Assembly: GCF_014191725.1 (NCBI RefSeq)
Contig: NZ_JACHWZ010000006.1
Coordinates: forward strand, 124,001-188,000
Direction: 5' to 3'
From: Microbulbifer rhizosphaerae
GTDB lineage: Bacteria > Pseudomonadota > Gammaproteobacteria > Pseudomonadales > Cellvibrionaceae
DNA: 64,000 bases
Every line of letters begins with the position of its first letter. Position 1 is the stretch's first letter. Under the pieces are notes generated by a model. The model saw nothing but the letters and a program-made list of their open reading frames with translations. It was not told the origin of the DNA and did not search any database. A program made the position numbers and the translations under genes. Positions 38,110 through 47,109 of this stretch are shown in pieces.

Positions 38110-38185
38110 TGGCGTCCCCTAGGGGAGTCGAACCCCTGTTACCGCCGTGAAAGGGCGGTGTCCTAGGCCTCTAGACGAAGGGGAC
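38110..38185 (-). tRNA. tRNA-Glu (anticodon TTC), copy 2
   Basis: Acceptor GTCCCCT/AGGGGAC with a base-pair swap relative to copy 1, otherwise the same body and anticodon loop. First gene of the tRNA transcript. Confidence 0.95.
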
Positions 38186-38247
38186 CCGGAACTCCTCTGC
38201 CGCCCGCTGGCGTCTCAAAGATCAGCACTGCGTCAGAAGTGGGGCGC

Positions 38248-38276
38248 ATTCTATGTAGCACCCCGGGGGCTGTCAA
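38248..38276 (-). promoter_or_regulatory. sigma-70 promoter of the tRNA-Glu/Gly cluster
   Basis: On the minus strand a perfect -35 box TTGACA (38271-38276), a 17-base spacer and -10 box TAGAAT (38248-38253), followed by a GC-rich discriminator GCGCC. This is a strong stable-RNA promoter, about 63 bases before tRNA-Glu. Confidence 0.85.
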
Positions 38277-38334
38277 CACCCGCGGGATAACTTTTGCTGT
38301 ATTTTTTTCTTTCTAAGTCAGGCACTTACCCGCT

Positions 38335-39090
38335 TCACCCGGCCTGGGATTTGCCCCGGGCCTCCACCTCCGAAAGAAACTCCCGAATGCGCCTGGCGTT
38401 GGTCCCCAGGTCGCTCTTGCCCACACGGGAGCTGGAGCGCACATCCACCCGGCTGCCCTCTCCTTCCGCCCGTACCCGTACCACTATATCGTCCTTGAAT
38501 CCCAGCAATGGGGTCCTGTCCACCGCTTCCAGGTGGCCGCGACGGTTGTCCTGTGCCACCACCCGCCAGCCCATATCTCCGGCTACGTCAGCCACCAGCT
38601 GGGTGGCCTGTTCCACCGGCAGGGCCAGTTGCAGCGGCTGGATATCTGAATAGATATCCGCCTCGCGCTGCTGGTCCGCCACCGGCTGCCCGGCGTATTC
38701 GGCACTGTTGTCGCCCTCCTCGCGCAGGGACGGCACCATTTCATACCGGGGCGGGTCCCTGGTATCGGTGGTGATATCGTGGATGGGCGGCACGTCGAAG
38801 TTGTTCTTGCCCACGGTGAGCAGCGGCACCGCCACCGGCAACAGCCCCAGCACCACACCCCAGAGCGCCGCGCGGCGACTCTCCGGGTGGCGCTTTACCA
38901 GCCCCCAGATAAACACCGGCATGCACAGCAGCGCCACCGCCAGGGCCGCCAGGCCGGCGTACCTGAATACCTGGAACACCAGGCGGAAGTGCACCAGTTC
39001 CAGGCGCAGGGCCAGGCCCGCAAGAAGGATGATCGTCAGCAGCAGCACCTGAATGCCCACCAGCCAGCGGCTCCAGTGTCCCTCTGTCAT
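38335..39090 (-). CDS. DUF1499 membrane protein
   Basis: The product has 251 residues. Three membrane segments (about 10-26, 40-62, 75-95) precede a soluble DUF1499 domain (about 105-245) with [22 protein letters not shown] and [21 protein letters not shown]1499 proteins are of unknown function. ATG 39090 overlaps the msrB stop by 4 bases with GAGAGGA upstream; the longer frame reading through msrB is rejected. Confidence 0.85.
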   Translation of the reverse strand: MTEGHWSRWLVGIQVLLLTIILLAGLALRLELVHFRLVFQVFRYAGLAALAVALLCMPVFIWGLVKRHPESRRAALWGVVLGLLPVAVPLLTVGKNNFDVPPIHDITTDTRDPPRYEMVPSLREEGDNSAEYAGQPVADQQREADIYSDIQPLQLALPVEQATQLVADVAGDMGWRVVAQDNRRGHLEAVDRTPLLGFKDDIVVRVRAEGEGSRVDVRSSSRVGKSDLGTNARRIREFLSEVEARGKSQAG

Positions 39091-39491
39091 GTTTCCTCTC
39101 CCTGATCGGGGTCGAATTTCACCGATAGCGAGTTCACACAGTAACGCAATCCCGTCTCTGTGGGGCCGTCTGGAAATACATGCCCCAGATGGCAGCCGCA
39201 GTTGGCACAGACGATTTCCGTGCGCTGCATTCCCAGGGTGTTGTCCACCCGCTCTTCCACCACGCCCTGGCGGGCTTCCGCGTCGAAACTGGGCCAGCCG
39301 CAACCGGCATCGAACTTGGATTCGGACTCGAACAACACCTCGCCGCAACAGCGGCAGCGATAGCTGCCGTCCTCGAAGAGATCCCAGTACTCGCCGGAAA
39401 ATGGCCGCTCGGTGCCGGCCTCGCGACACACCTGAAATTCTTCCGGTGAAAGCTTGTCGCGCCAGTAGTTATCGCCTTTCTCTTTTGACAT
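39087..39491 (-). CDS. msrB: peptide-methionine (R)-S-oxide reductase
   Basis: The product has 134 residues. It repairs oxidised methionine (R form) in proteins. Two CXXC zinc pairs (CRCC and CANC), GCGWPSFD, and the catalytic Cys in LRYCVNSLS are all present. ATG 39491 has GGGAGGAG upstream. Cotranscribed with the DUF1499 gene. Confidence 0.96.
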   Translation of the reverse strand: MSKEKGDNYWRDKLSPEEFQVCREAGTERPFSGEYWDLFEDGSYRCRCCGEVLFESESKFDAGCGWPSFDAEARQGVVEERVDNTLGMQRTEIVCANCGCHLGHVFPDGPTETGLRYCVNSLSVKFDPDQGEET

Positions 39492-39516
39492 ACTCCTCCC
39501 TCTATTTAACCCCACC

Positions 39517-39620
<104 letters not shown>

Positions 39621-39649
39621 AAGTAGTGCCCAGGAATATCACAGCCACT

Positions 39650-40867
39650 ATGAAGGACATTCTCAAATCGGAAAAGCTGCACGGCGTCTGTTACGAAATC
39701 CGCGGCCCGGTCATGGAGGCGGCCTACCGCATGGAGGAGGAGGGCCACCGCATCTTCAAGCTGAATATCGGCAATCCGGCCCCCTTCGGTTTCAACGCCC
39801 CGGATGAGATTATCCAGGATGTGATCCACAACCTGTCCCGGGCCCAGGGCTACGTGGAATCCAAGGGCCTGTTCGCCGCGCGCAAGGCCATTATGCAGGA
39901 GTGCCAGACCCTGGGCATCGAGGGTGTGGATATCGACGATATCTACCTCGGCAACGGCGTCTCCGAGCTGATCTCCATGGCCACCCAGGCACTGCTCAAC
40001 AACGGCGACGAACTGCTGCTGCCGATGCCCAACTATCCCCTGTGGATGGCCGCCACCAACCTCACCGGCGCACACCCGGTACTCTACCACTGCGACGAGC
40101 AGGCTGACTGGCTGCCGGATATCGACGATATCAAGGCCAAGATCACCCCGCGCACCCGCGGCATCGTGGTCATCAATCCCAACAATCCCACCGGCGCCGT
40201 GTATCCCCGCGCGCTGCTGGAGGAAATTGTAGAACTCGCACGGGTGCACGACCTGGTGATCTTCGCCGACGAGATCTACAGCAAGATCCTCTACGACGAC
40301 GCGGAGTTCACCCCCATGGCCAAACTGGCGGAGGATGTGCTCTGCCTGAGCTTCAACGGTCTCTCCAAGTCCTACCGGCTGGCGGGCTTCCGCTCCGGCT
40401 GGATGATTGTCAGCGGCGCCAAGCACCGCGCCCGCGGCTTCGTGGAGGGCATGGATATCCTCTCCTCCATGCGCCTGTGCGGCAATGTACCGGCGATGTT
40501 CGCGGTGCAGACGGCCCTCGGCGGCTACCAGAGCATCAGGGACCTGGTGCTCCCCGGCGGCCGCCTGCGAGAGCAGCGGGACCTGGCCTGCCAAATGCTG
40601 AACGATATCCCCGGGGTCAGCTGCGTCAAACCCAGCGGGGCCATTTACCTGTTCCCGAAACTGCACCTGGACAGGCACCGCATCGACGACGACGAACACT
40701 TCGTGCTGGAATTCCTGCGCCAGGAAAAAATCCTGTTGGTGCAGGGCAGCGCCTTCCACTGGGACGCACCGGACCACCTGCGCATCGTCTTCCTGCCCCG
40801 GGTCGACGACCTGTCCCACGCCATCGGCCGCCTGGGGGAATTCCTGGAGCGCTACTCAGCCCGATGA
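39650..40867 (+). CDS. AlaA-like pyridoxal-phosphate aminotransferase
   Basis: The product has 405 residues from ATG 39650 (MKDILKSEKLHGVCYEIRGP). Fold-type I aminotransferase, close to glutamate-pyruvate aminotransferase AlaA: NIGNPAPFGF near residue 38, INPNNPTGAVY near 180, and the PLP Lys in FNGLSKSYRLAGFRSGW near 240. It makes alanine from pyruvate. The large upstream open frame includes the poly-Gly/poly-Pro tract and is rejected. Confidence 0.93.
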   Translation: MKDILKSEKLHGVCYEIRGPVMEAAYRMEEEGHRIFKLNIGNPAPFGFNAPDEIIQDVIHNLSRAQGYVESKGLFAARKAIMQECQTLGIEGVDIDDIYLGNGVSELISMATQALLNNGDELLLPMPNYPLWMAATNLTGAHPVLYHCDEQADWLPDIDDIKAKITPRTRGIVVINPNNPTGAVYPRALLEEIVELARVHDLVIFADEIYSKILYDDAEFTPMAKLAEDVLCLSFNGLSKSYRLAGFRSGWMIVSGAKHRARGFVEGMDILSSMRLCGNVPAMFAVQTALGGYQSIRDLVLPGGRLREQRDLACQMLNDIPGVSCVKPSGAIYLFPKLHLDRHRIDDDEHFVLEFLRQEKILLVQGSAFHWDAPDHLRIVFLPRVDDLSHAIGRLGEFLERYSAR

Positions 40868-41262
40868 TGGACGATCTGCATATCCACGACTTCTACAAGG
40901 ATGCCGGGCGGATACTGCTGGCGCTGTACAACCAGTTCCCCGCCCCGGCCACCGTCTATGTGGAGGACATCGCCGGCCCGGACGCCCCCGACGAGTTCGG
41001 GCTGCACTCCCCCCGTCACCTGGCCTGCCTCGGGGCGCTCAGCTGGCTGAAGCAGTACGGGTATATCCACTTCTCCCAGTTGGTGCGCCAGGAGGCGGTG
41101 GAGGAAGCGGTGCTGAGCCACCGGGGATTTTTGCTGCTGGTCAGCCAGGACGGCGGCGGCCAGAGTAATGCACAGTTGCTGCACACTACCGTGCGCAACG
41201 GTTCCTCGCCGCAGTTGCAGGAACTGATGGAGCATTTGATGCGGGAGTTTCACACCCTGTAG
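40864..41262 (+). CDS. hypothetical protein coupled to the aminotransferase
   Basis: The product has 132 residues; ATG 40864 overlaps the aminotransferase stop (ATGA). Soluble, alpha-rich, with HDFYKDAGRILLALYNQFP at the start and a winged-helix-like middle (LGALSWLKQYGYIHFSQLVRQ). I do not recognise a named family. The TAG stop at 41260-41262 is part of a REP repeat. Confidence 0.75.
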   Translation: MMDDLHIHDFYKDAGRILLALYNQFPAPATVYVEDIAGPDAPDEFGLHSPRHLACLGALSWLKQYGYIHFSQLVRQEAVEEAVLSHRGFLLLVSQDGGGQSNAQLLHTTVRNGSSPQLQELMEHLMREFHTL

Positions 41263-41333
41263 GAGCGGCCGCTGGCCGCGATCAGCCCAGAATATATAAC
41301 CACCGCCGATCGCGGCCAGCGGCCGCTCCTACA
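41258..41333. repeat. paired REP palindrome, family A, forming a stop codon
   Basis: TGTAGGAGCGGCCGCTGGCC to GGCCAGCGGCCGCTCCTACA with a 27-base A/T-rich spacer. Its first TAG ends the gene before it. Confidence 0.92.
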
Positions 41334-41353
41334 AAGTAAAGTGCCGGGGAGGG

Positions 41354-42283
41354 TTATTTGCGGAATTTGACGTGCAGCATCTTCAAAGCCGCATCCGGGT
41401 CGCTGTCGGAAAAATCCGGATTCTGCGGCAGGCGCTCCACCACCTCATAGCGGCTGTCCGCCCGCCCGATCAACTCGCGGAAATGCGCTTCGCTGTGGCG
41501 GGGCGAGTTGAGCACCACCAGCAGGTCCGCCTCCTGCGCCAGGCAACCAGGCAGTTGCTTCAATAGTTTTTCGTAATTCTCGCTCACGTCGAAGCGGCCC
41601 TTCTGCCGTGTGGGCGGATCGACGACCGCCAGTTGGAAGGGACCGCGGCGGTCGAAGCGGTTGAAATCACGCAGGGCATCCAACTGCAGAAATTTGATCC
41701 CCTTCAAAGGCAGCTTGTTGAACAGGTGATTTTCCCGGCCGCGCTTGAGCACGCCGCGATTCACGTCGATATTCACCACCTCCACTTCGCCGGCGGCACG
41801 CGCCACCGCGGAAAAGGCGCAGGTGAAGGCGAACAGGTTGAGCAGTTTGAGGCCGCCTTCCCCGCCGACGCGCTCCCGTATCCGCTGCTCCAGCCAGCGG
41901 CGCCCGGGCTCGATATCGAGGAAAAAGCCCACATTCTGCCGCGCGAAGGTCAGCGGAAATTTGAGATCGCCGCGGCGCGCCACCGGTTCCACCACCGGCT
42001 GGCCACAGGGCCAGTCCACCGGTGCGCCCGGCAGGTAGCGTCGCTGCGTTGCCAGGCCGAGATAGCCGCGGGGCTCAGCCAGTTGCCAGAGCTGCTCGCA
42101 CAGCTCCGCCTCCCTCTCCTGTTCTTCGAAAAAGGTAACCAGCAGCGCCGGGGAAAAGCTGTCCACGCAAACCTGCTCCAGCCCCGGATAACAACGGCCG
42201 CGGCCGTGAAACAGGCGCCGGCTGTCCGCGCCCGCCTCCGCCAGCTTTGCTCCCACTTCTTCCAGCAATAGTCCCCAATTCAT
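41354..42283 (-). CDS. class I SAM-dependent methyltransferase (RlmK/RlmI-like)
   Basis: The product has 309 residues. The Rossmann motif is LLNLFAFTCAFSAVARAAGE (about 138-158), then VVNIDVNRG, and the catalytic-type loop VVDPPTRQKGRFD near 220. This layout is shared with C-terminal domains of rRNA m5C/m7G methyltransferases; the RNA target cannot be stated. ATG 42283 overlaps the stop of the NAD kinase-like gene. Confidence 0.82.
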   Translation of the reverse strand: MNWGLLLEEVGAKLAEAGADSRRLFHGRGRCYPGLEQVCVDSFSPALLVTFFEEQEREAELCEQLWQLAEPRGYLGLATQRRYLPGAPVDWPCGQPVVEPVARRGDLKFPLTFARQNVGFFLDIEPGRRWLEQRIRERVGGEGGLKLLNLFAFTCAFSAVARAAGEVEVVNIDVNRGVLKRGRENHLFNKLPLKGIKFLQLDALRDFNRFDRRGPFQLAVVDPPTRQKGRFDVSENYEKLLKQLPGCLAQEADLLVVLNSPRHSEAHFRELIGRADSRYEVVERLPQNPDFSDSDPDAALKMLHVKFRK

Positions 42284-43419
42284 TACAGCTCCCCATTGCT
42301 GAGCGGGTAGAGAATCGCATCCCGGTAACCGGTGATCACGCGGATAAAGCCGCTCCAGCTCTCGTCCAGAGCCGCGTCGCCACTGTCGATCAACAACGGG
42401 CGGCCATTCAGTTCGGTAATCTTGGTCTTAGTGGCCACCGCCACCAGATTGTCCCTGCCCACCGCGCGCAGTACCGCGGGGGAGAATTGCTGGTTGCCGC
42501 GGCCGATCAGGTGGCCCTGGCCGCCGATGGCGGTGAGGATGATTTTTGCCGGACCACCGTGTTCGGCGAGCGCCTTCTCGATATCCGCCGCGCTCACATC
42601 CGCGGCAATCACCTCGCCCCCGCGCAGCAGGTCCACCCCCAGCAGGGTGCCCTCGCAGCCCAGTTCCCCGAGTACCGCCAGGGTCGTGGAGCCGGGACCA
42701 ACGATAGTGAGGGTGTCCGGATCCAGCTCCTCCACCACCTCCGCGGCGATATCCGCCACCGCCAGCTCCTCCACCTCGCGGCCGGCATTTTTCACCGCCT
42801 GCAGGAAATGTCCCTCTTCCGGCGCCAGCAATTCGCCGTAGTAGCGGGTGCTCACCCGGCCCTCGCGGAAGGATTTCTCGTCGATATCGCGCACTTCCCG
42901 CTCCTGCAGGTCCACCAGTTCCCCGGCCATCAGCCGCCGCAACACCTCGCCGCCGGCACTCGGGGAAATCGCGAAGCAGGCGGAGTGCATCTTCACCCCG
43001 GCGGGAATACCCAGCACCGGAAAATCGCTGCCCAGGGCGTTGACCATATTGCGCGCGGTGCCGTCGCCGCCGGCGAAGATAATCAGGTCCGCACCGGCGT
43101 CGCGGATCGCCCGCGCGGCGCGCTCGCTGTCGGTCGCAGTGGAGGGATCGGATTCGGCTCCGCCCAATACGGTGAGCTGAAAGCCCAGGTCCCGGGCTAC
43201 CGTTTCACCCATGACACCGGAGAAGCAGAGGATTTCCAGTTGACCGCGGAAAGGCTGCAGGGCCTCCAGCGCTGTCGCTGCGCGCTTCTGCGCCTGGGGC
43301 TCGGCGCCGGCGTCCAGGGCCTGCTCGACGGTTTCCGCCCCGTCGCTGCCCTTGAGCCCCGCCGGACCGCCGACACCGGCCCAGGGGTTGATGATCAGTC
43401 CGAGTCTCTTGAGTTTCAC
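42283..43419 (-). CDS. ATP-NAD kinase-family protein
   Basis: The product has 378 residues. N-terminus LGLIINPWAGVGGPAG and the diacylglycerol/NAD-kinase motif IIFAGGDGTARNM near residue 115 place it in the ATP-NAD kinase/AcoX-like group. GTG start overlaps the pdxB stop (GTGA). Substrate not certain: NAD or a related molecule. Confidence 0.85.
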   Translation of the reverse strand: MKLKRLGLIINPWAGVGGPAGLKGSDGAETVEQALDAGAEPQAQKRAATALEALQPFRGQLEILCFSGVMGETVARDLGFQLTVLGGAESDPSTATDSERAARAIRDAGADLIIFAGGDGTARNMVNALGSDFPVLGIPAGVKMHSACFAISPSAGGEVLRRLMAGELVDLQEREVRDIDEKSFREGRVSTRYYGELLAPEEGHFLQAVKNAGREVEELAVADIAAEVVEELDPDTLTIVGPGSTTLAVLGELGCEGTLLGVDLLRGGEVIAADVSAADIEKALAEHGGPAKIILTAIGGQGHLIGRGNQQFSPAVLRAVGRDNLVAVATKTKITELNGRPLLIDSGDAALDESWSGFIRVITGYRDAILYPLSNGEL

Positions 43420-44588
43420 TGCAGCCCCAGTATCGCCAGTTGGCGCCGTTCGTCTTCGCTGAGGGCGGAATCTTCGATTCGGTAGTGGGAGAATTCCAGC
43501 CGCTCCGGGTATTCCCGGCGCAGTTGGTCGAAGGCTTTCGCCATCGGCAGATCACCCTGTGCCGCGGCGCGCAGGCGGCGGTCGTCGGCGCGGGGGTCGT
43601 AGATTTGCAGCAGGAGGTTCTCGACCCGGGAGTGGATGACTACCCCTGTAGGAGCGGCCGTTGGCCGCGATCGGACTTGCAACTTCTCGCTGCATCGATC
43701 GCGGCCAGCGGCCGCTCCTACAGGAGGGAGAGGCTCCCCAACACCGAGGCCAGACCGATCCAACGCCTCCCGCACCATCCGCGTCCCCGCCAGCTTGCCA
43801 TCCAGGCTGTACCCGGCGATATGCGGCGTGCCGATATCCACCAGCTCCAGCAATTCGGTATGGATATCCGGCTCGTTTTCCCAGACGTCCAGCACCGTCC
43901 GGAAGCGCTTGCCGCGCCGCAGTTCCCGCAGCAGTGCGCGATTGTCCACCACCGCGCCGCGGCCGGCGCTGATCAACGCCGCGTCCTGCCCGATTTGCGC
44001 CAGCTGTTCGGCGCCGATCAGGTGCAGGCTGGGATGGGGACCGCCTTTGACCAGCGGTGCGTGCAGGCAGATCACCTCCTGGCGCAGTACGGTTTCCAGG
44101 TCCGCACTGTCGGGATTGTCCGGCAGCCAGGGATCGTAGACGGCGCAGGGGATGCCCAGCGCGTGCAGGCGCCGCTGCAGCAGGCCACCCACATTGCCGC
44201 AGCCGACGATGCCGAAGCGGCGCCCCTCTTTATTATTGAGCCGCGGCGCCCAGTCGACCCCCAGCGCCGCCAGCGCGCAGAAGACGTATTCCACCACCGA
44301 ATTGGCATTGCACCCGGGGGCGGCGCTCCAGGCGATGCCCTGGGCTTCCAGCCAGTCCGTATCCAGGTGATCGGTGCCGATGGTGCAACTGCCCACGAAG
44401 CGCACCGGGGTGCCGGCCAACAGCGCCTCGTCCACCCGGGTGACGGAGCGTACCAGCAGGATATCCGCATCCTTTAACTGCCCGCGCTCCAGGCCGCGCC
44501 CGGGGACGCGCACTGTCTCGCCCAGGTCGGAGAAGGTTTCCTCCAGCGCCGGGATATTCTCATCGGCGACTATCTTCAGTCCGCTCAC
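43416..44588 (-). CDS. pdxB: 4-phosphoerythronate dehydrogenase, with an in-frame repeat
   Basis: The product has 390 residues from GTG 44588 (VSGLKIVADENIPALEE). It catalyses the second step of the DXP-dependent pyridoxal phosphate route. NAD motif FGIVGCGNVGGLL (about 120-132) and catalytic region SAGRGAVVDN, VLDVWENEPD, IGTPHIAGYS are intact. About residues 290-315 ([17 protein letters not shown]) are encoded by a REP palindrome between the core and the PdxB-specific C-terminal dimerisation domain, without loss of frame. It overlaps xni and the NAD kinase-like gene by 4 bases each. Confidence 0.93.
   Translation of the reverse strand: MSGLKIVADENIPALEETFSDLGETVRVPGRGLERGQLKDADILLVRSVTRVDEALLAGTPVRFVGSCTIGTDHLDTDWLEAQGIAWSAAPGCNANSVVEYVFCALAALGVDWAPRLNNKEGRRFGIVGCGNVGGLLQRRLHALGIPCAVYDPWLPDNPDSADLETVLRQEVICLHAPLVKGGPHPSLHLIGAEQLAQIGQDAALISAGRGAVVDNRALLRELRRGKRFRTVLDVWENEPDIHTELLELVDIGTPHIAGYSLDGKLAGTRMVREALDRSGLGVGEPLPPVGAAAGRDRCSEKLQVRSRPTAAPTGVVIHSRVENLLLQIYDPRADDRRLRAAAQGDLPMAKAFDQLRREYPERLEFSHYRIEDSALSEDERRQLAILGLQ
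43647..43722. repeat. paired REP palindrome, family A, inside pdxB
   Basis: TGTAGGAGCGGCCGTTGGCC to GGCCAGCGGCCGCTCCTACA. Unlike most copies it lies inside a protein-coding gene and is read through. Confidence 0.93.
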
Positions 44589-45478
44589 ACCGCCTCCATT
44601 TCCACTGACGCCAGGCGCCGGATTTTGCCATTCAGGCCGCCGATACCGAATTCCTCCGCCAGGGCGCAGGCCAACCCGATATCCGGCTGCTTCCACACCA
44701 GCGCCCCTGCGCCGATATCCAGCGGTACATATTCTTCCAAGCTGGCCAGGCGCCGGGCCAGCCGGATCTGTGCCGCGTGTTCCTCAAGCCGCGCTGCGAT
44801 ACCGGTGGCGCCGCGCAGGGGCAGCGCCGCCACCTCCCGCGGTCGGGCGAGCAGGGATTCCACGTCGCCGAAAGCCTCCAGTAGGCGTGCGGCGGTCTTG
44901 CGCCCGATGCCGGGCACGCCGGGAATATCGTCGCTGCTGTCGCCCACCAGGGCCAGGTAGTCGGCGATCTGCCCCGGCCGCACACCGAATTTAGCCAGGA
45001 TATCGGCCTCCCCCATCTGCTTGTCCGCGGCGAAGTCCCAAAGCGTGGAGGCGCCTCTGGCCAGCAGTTGGCCCAGGTCCTTGTCGCGGCTGACGATCAC
45101 CGGACGCTGCTCGCGGCAGATCCGGGTCAATGTGGCGAGGATATCGTCCGCTTCAAAGCGCGAACTCGCAAAGCTGGCGATGCCCAGGGCCTCCGCCATC
45201 TCCCGGCAGGCCGCCAGTTGGAAAGCCAAAGCCTCGTCCGGCAGGGCCCGGCTGCACTTGTAGTCCGGGTAGAGTTCGTTGCGAAAGCAGCTGCCCAGGG
45301 ATTCGTCGAAGGCGCAGGCGATTGCCGTCGGACGCCGCGCCACCAGTTCGAGCAGGAAGTTGCTGAAGCCGTAGACCGCCTCGGTGGCATAACCGGAGCG
45401 ACTCACCCAGTTAGGCGGCAGGGCGAAATAGTAGCGGAAGATATAGACGGAGGCGTCGATCAGATAGGTGGCGCTCAT
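44585..45478 (-). CDS. xni: flap endonuclease Xni (5'-3' exonuclease family)
   Basis: The product has 297 residues from ATG 45478. A stand-alone relative of the Pol I 5' nuclease domain. Metal-binding acidic clusters YLIDASVYIFR, ACAFDESLGSCFR, FEADDILATL, IVSRDKDLGQLL and LVGDSSDDIPGVPGIG (helix-hairpin-helix) are present. It overlaps epmC (ATGA) and pdxB. The order epmC-xni-pdxB suggests one transcript. Confidence 0.88.
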   Translation of the reverse strand: MSATYLIDASVYIFRYYFALPPNWVSRSGYATEAVYGFSNFLLELVARRPTAIACAFDESLGSCFRNELYPDYKCSRALPDEALAFQLAACREMAEALGIASFASSRFEADDILATLTRICREQRPVIVSRDKDLGQLLARGASTLWDFAADKQMGEADILAKFGVRPGQIADYLALVGDSSDDIPGVPGIGRKTAARLLEAFGDVESLLARPREVAALPLRGATGIAARLEEHAAQIRLARRLASLEEYVPLDIGAGALVWKQPDIGLACALAEEFGIGGLNGKIRRLASVEMEAV

Positions 45479-46041
45479 GCCAGCTCCGCCAGTTGGTAGT
45501 GCCGCGGGTCCATCGGGTCCGGCCGCCCGAACTCCCGCGCCAGGGCCAGGGCGAATCCCCGGGCCCGGCTGTTCATCCCCTCCTCGCAATACCTCCGCAC
45601 CTGCCGCCAGATGCTCTCCTTGAAGGCGTCGCTGGGGCCGAGGCCGCTGTGCAGGTTGTCGGCGCTGGCGCGGAACCGCAGGCCGCAGGCGCGGGCGAAG
45701 ATCCACTCCAGCGCCTGGGGCTTCACTTCCGCCCGCTCGAACTCCCGCTGCTGCTCGGCGCTGCGCCCGTCCGGGGCGTACCAGTAGCCGTAGTCCGGCA
45801 ACTGGCGCCGCCGCTCCCCGGCCACGCACCAGTGGGCTGCCTCGTGCAGGGCACTGGCCGGGTAGTCCCGGGTGAACTCGATGCGATGGTGCGGGCACGC
45901 CGCTCCCGCCGGCCGGTAGTAGGGCTCCTCGAAGCCCCCGCACAGGCGGGTATTGAGCGCAGCGGCAAAACAGCGGTTGAACACCCCGGCAATACGCTCC
46001 GTGACTGGGTATTCCGCTTCGGTAATGGATAGGGCTGGCAA
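45475..46041 (-). CDS. epmC: elongation factor P hydroxylase
   Basis: The product has 188 residues from TTG 46041, chosen for the GGAG six bases upstream and for length (E. coli EpmC 182). It hydroxylates the lysylated Lys of EF-P. Iron ligand motif LHEAAHWCVAGERRR and PDYGYWYAPDGR are diagnostic. An alternative TTG lies at 46074. Confidence 0.92.
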   Translation of the reverse strand: MPALSITEAEYPVTERIAGVFNRCFAAALNTRLCGGFEEPYYRPAGAACPHHRIEFTRDYPASALHEAAHWCVAGERRRQLPDYGYWYAPDGRSAEQQREFERAEVKPQALEWIFARACGLRFRASADNLHSGLGPSDAFKESIWRQVRRYCEEGMNSRARGFALALAREFGRPDPMDPRHYQLAELA

Positions 46042-46280
46042 GATTCGCTCCGGCGTAGAAATCAGCGCGGGCAAACTATACCAGCGCCACCATTGTGATC
46101 AAAAGCTAGGCCAGCGATAACCAACCGATCTAAGAGGCGAGTTGTATTTCGGTAAACCAGCATATACCTTTAGTCACAGGGAACCTGGAACAGGCCCCCA
46201 CCCGGTCCCGGGTTCCCCAGGGGGGAATAAGCAGTTCAACGCCCTCCTGCACCACAACCGGCCCTGCAAGGAGGTGCTCT

Positions 46281-46967
46281 ATGACCGACCACAGCGTCAG
46301 CAACGTGGTTGACCTCTTCACCGGCGAGCCGATCGAAACTTCTGCGAGCAGGCGCTTCATCCGCCTTTCGCCGGAGCTAGACGGCTTGGAAATGCTCTAC
46401 TCCAACAGCTCCAGCGGCTCAGACCTCTACAGCCTGAAAATCCTGTGCTGGGGCCTCAAAGCGAATGGCGAGGTCGTCGGCCTCGTCCCCTGGTTGAATG
46501 CCATCGTCCCCTGCCCGGACATCAAGGATCCCTTGGACGGGCGCTTCGAAGGCTACTACGATCCAGGCATCGAGGAGATCTTCCACGATGCTCCCATCCA
46601 CAAAATCGTCGAATTGGAGACGGCGGCGGAGTATTTCGAGTTTGAAAACAGCCGGGCCGAGGAAGTGATACAGGAGATCCCCGATACCATCGGCACCCAC
46701 GGGGTGTTTATGGACGCGCAGCGGGAAAATCTCACGCTCACCGAGGTCGTCAGCTGGCGGTTGTATGCCAACGGCGATATTCACGGCATGCTGATCGACC
46801 ACGACAATGTGGAAACCACGCCGGTGCTCCCAGGCGATCACTGCCTCTATCCGGCACAGGAGGCGGAGGGTTTTCGCTATTTCTTCCAACACCATATCGC
46901 CAACAAGATCAAATCCGAAGACCCGGAAGCGCTGGCGGCCATTGCGGCGCTGGTGACTTCTCCCTGA
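46281..46967 (+). CDS. hypothetical protein, divergent from epmC
   Basis: The product has 228 residues, with a strong ribosome-binding site (AAGGAGGTG). Soluble and acidic; two similar halves each contain W-x-L-x-A-N-G-(E/D) (WGLKANGEVVGLVPW and WRLYANGDIHGMLID), followed by a proline and 'PCPD/PGDH' segment, suggesting an internal duplication. No family recognised. Confidence 0.75.
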   Translation: MTDHSVSNVVDLFTGEPIETSASRRFIRLSPELDGLEMLYSNSSSGSDLYSLKILCWGLKANGEVVGLVPWLNAIVPCPDIKDPLDGRFEGYYDPGIEEIFHDAPIHKIVELETAAEYFEFENSRAEEVIQEIPDTIGTHGVFMDAQRENLTLTEVVSWRLYANGDIHGMLIDHDNVETTPVLPGDHCLYPAQEAEGFRYFFQHHIANKIKSEDPEALAAIAALVTSP

Positions 46968-47010
46968 TTAACGCTGTGGGGTGAATACAAGGTTCGCTCC
47001 CACATGCTCT

Positions 47011-47079
47011 TCGTCATACCGGCGCAGGCCGATATCCAGGCGCCACAAGGCTGGATACCGGCCTGCGCCGGTATGACGA
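47011..47079. repeat. palindrome TCGTCATACCGGCGCAGGCC
   Basis: TCGTCATACCGGCGCAGGCC, GATATCCAG and its inverted copy CTGGATACCGGCCTGCGCCG, GTATGACGA, separated by about 12 bases. A palindrome family seen once here, between convergent genes, similar in style to the 'cgtcataccggcg' repeats of many gammaproteobacteria. Confidence 0.85.
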
Positions 47080-47109
47080 GTCAGGGCAAGCCTGCCTGAA
47101 ACAAAGTAT

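Noticed and set aside
39091-39429. Upstream extension of the DUF1499 gene
   Set aside because: Another frame of msrB; ATG 39090 has a good ribosome-binding site and overlaps the msrB stop.
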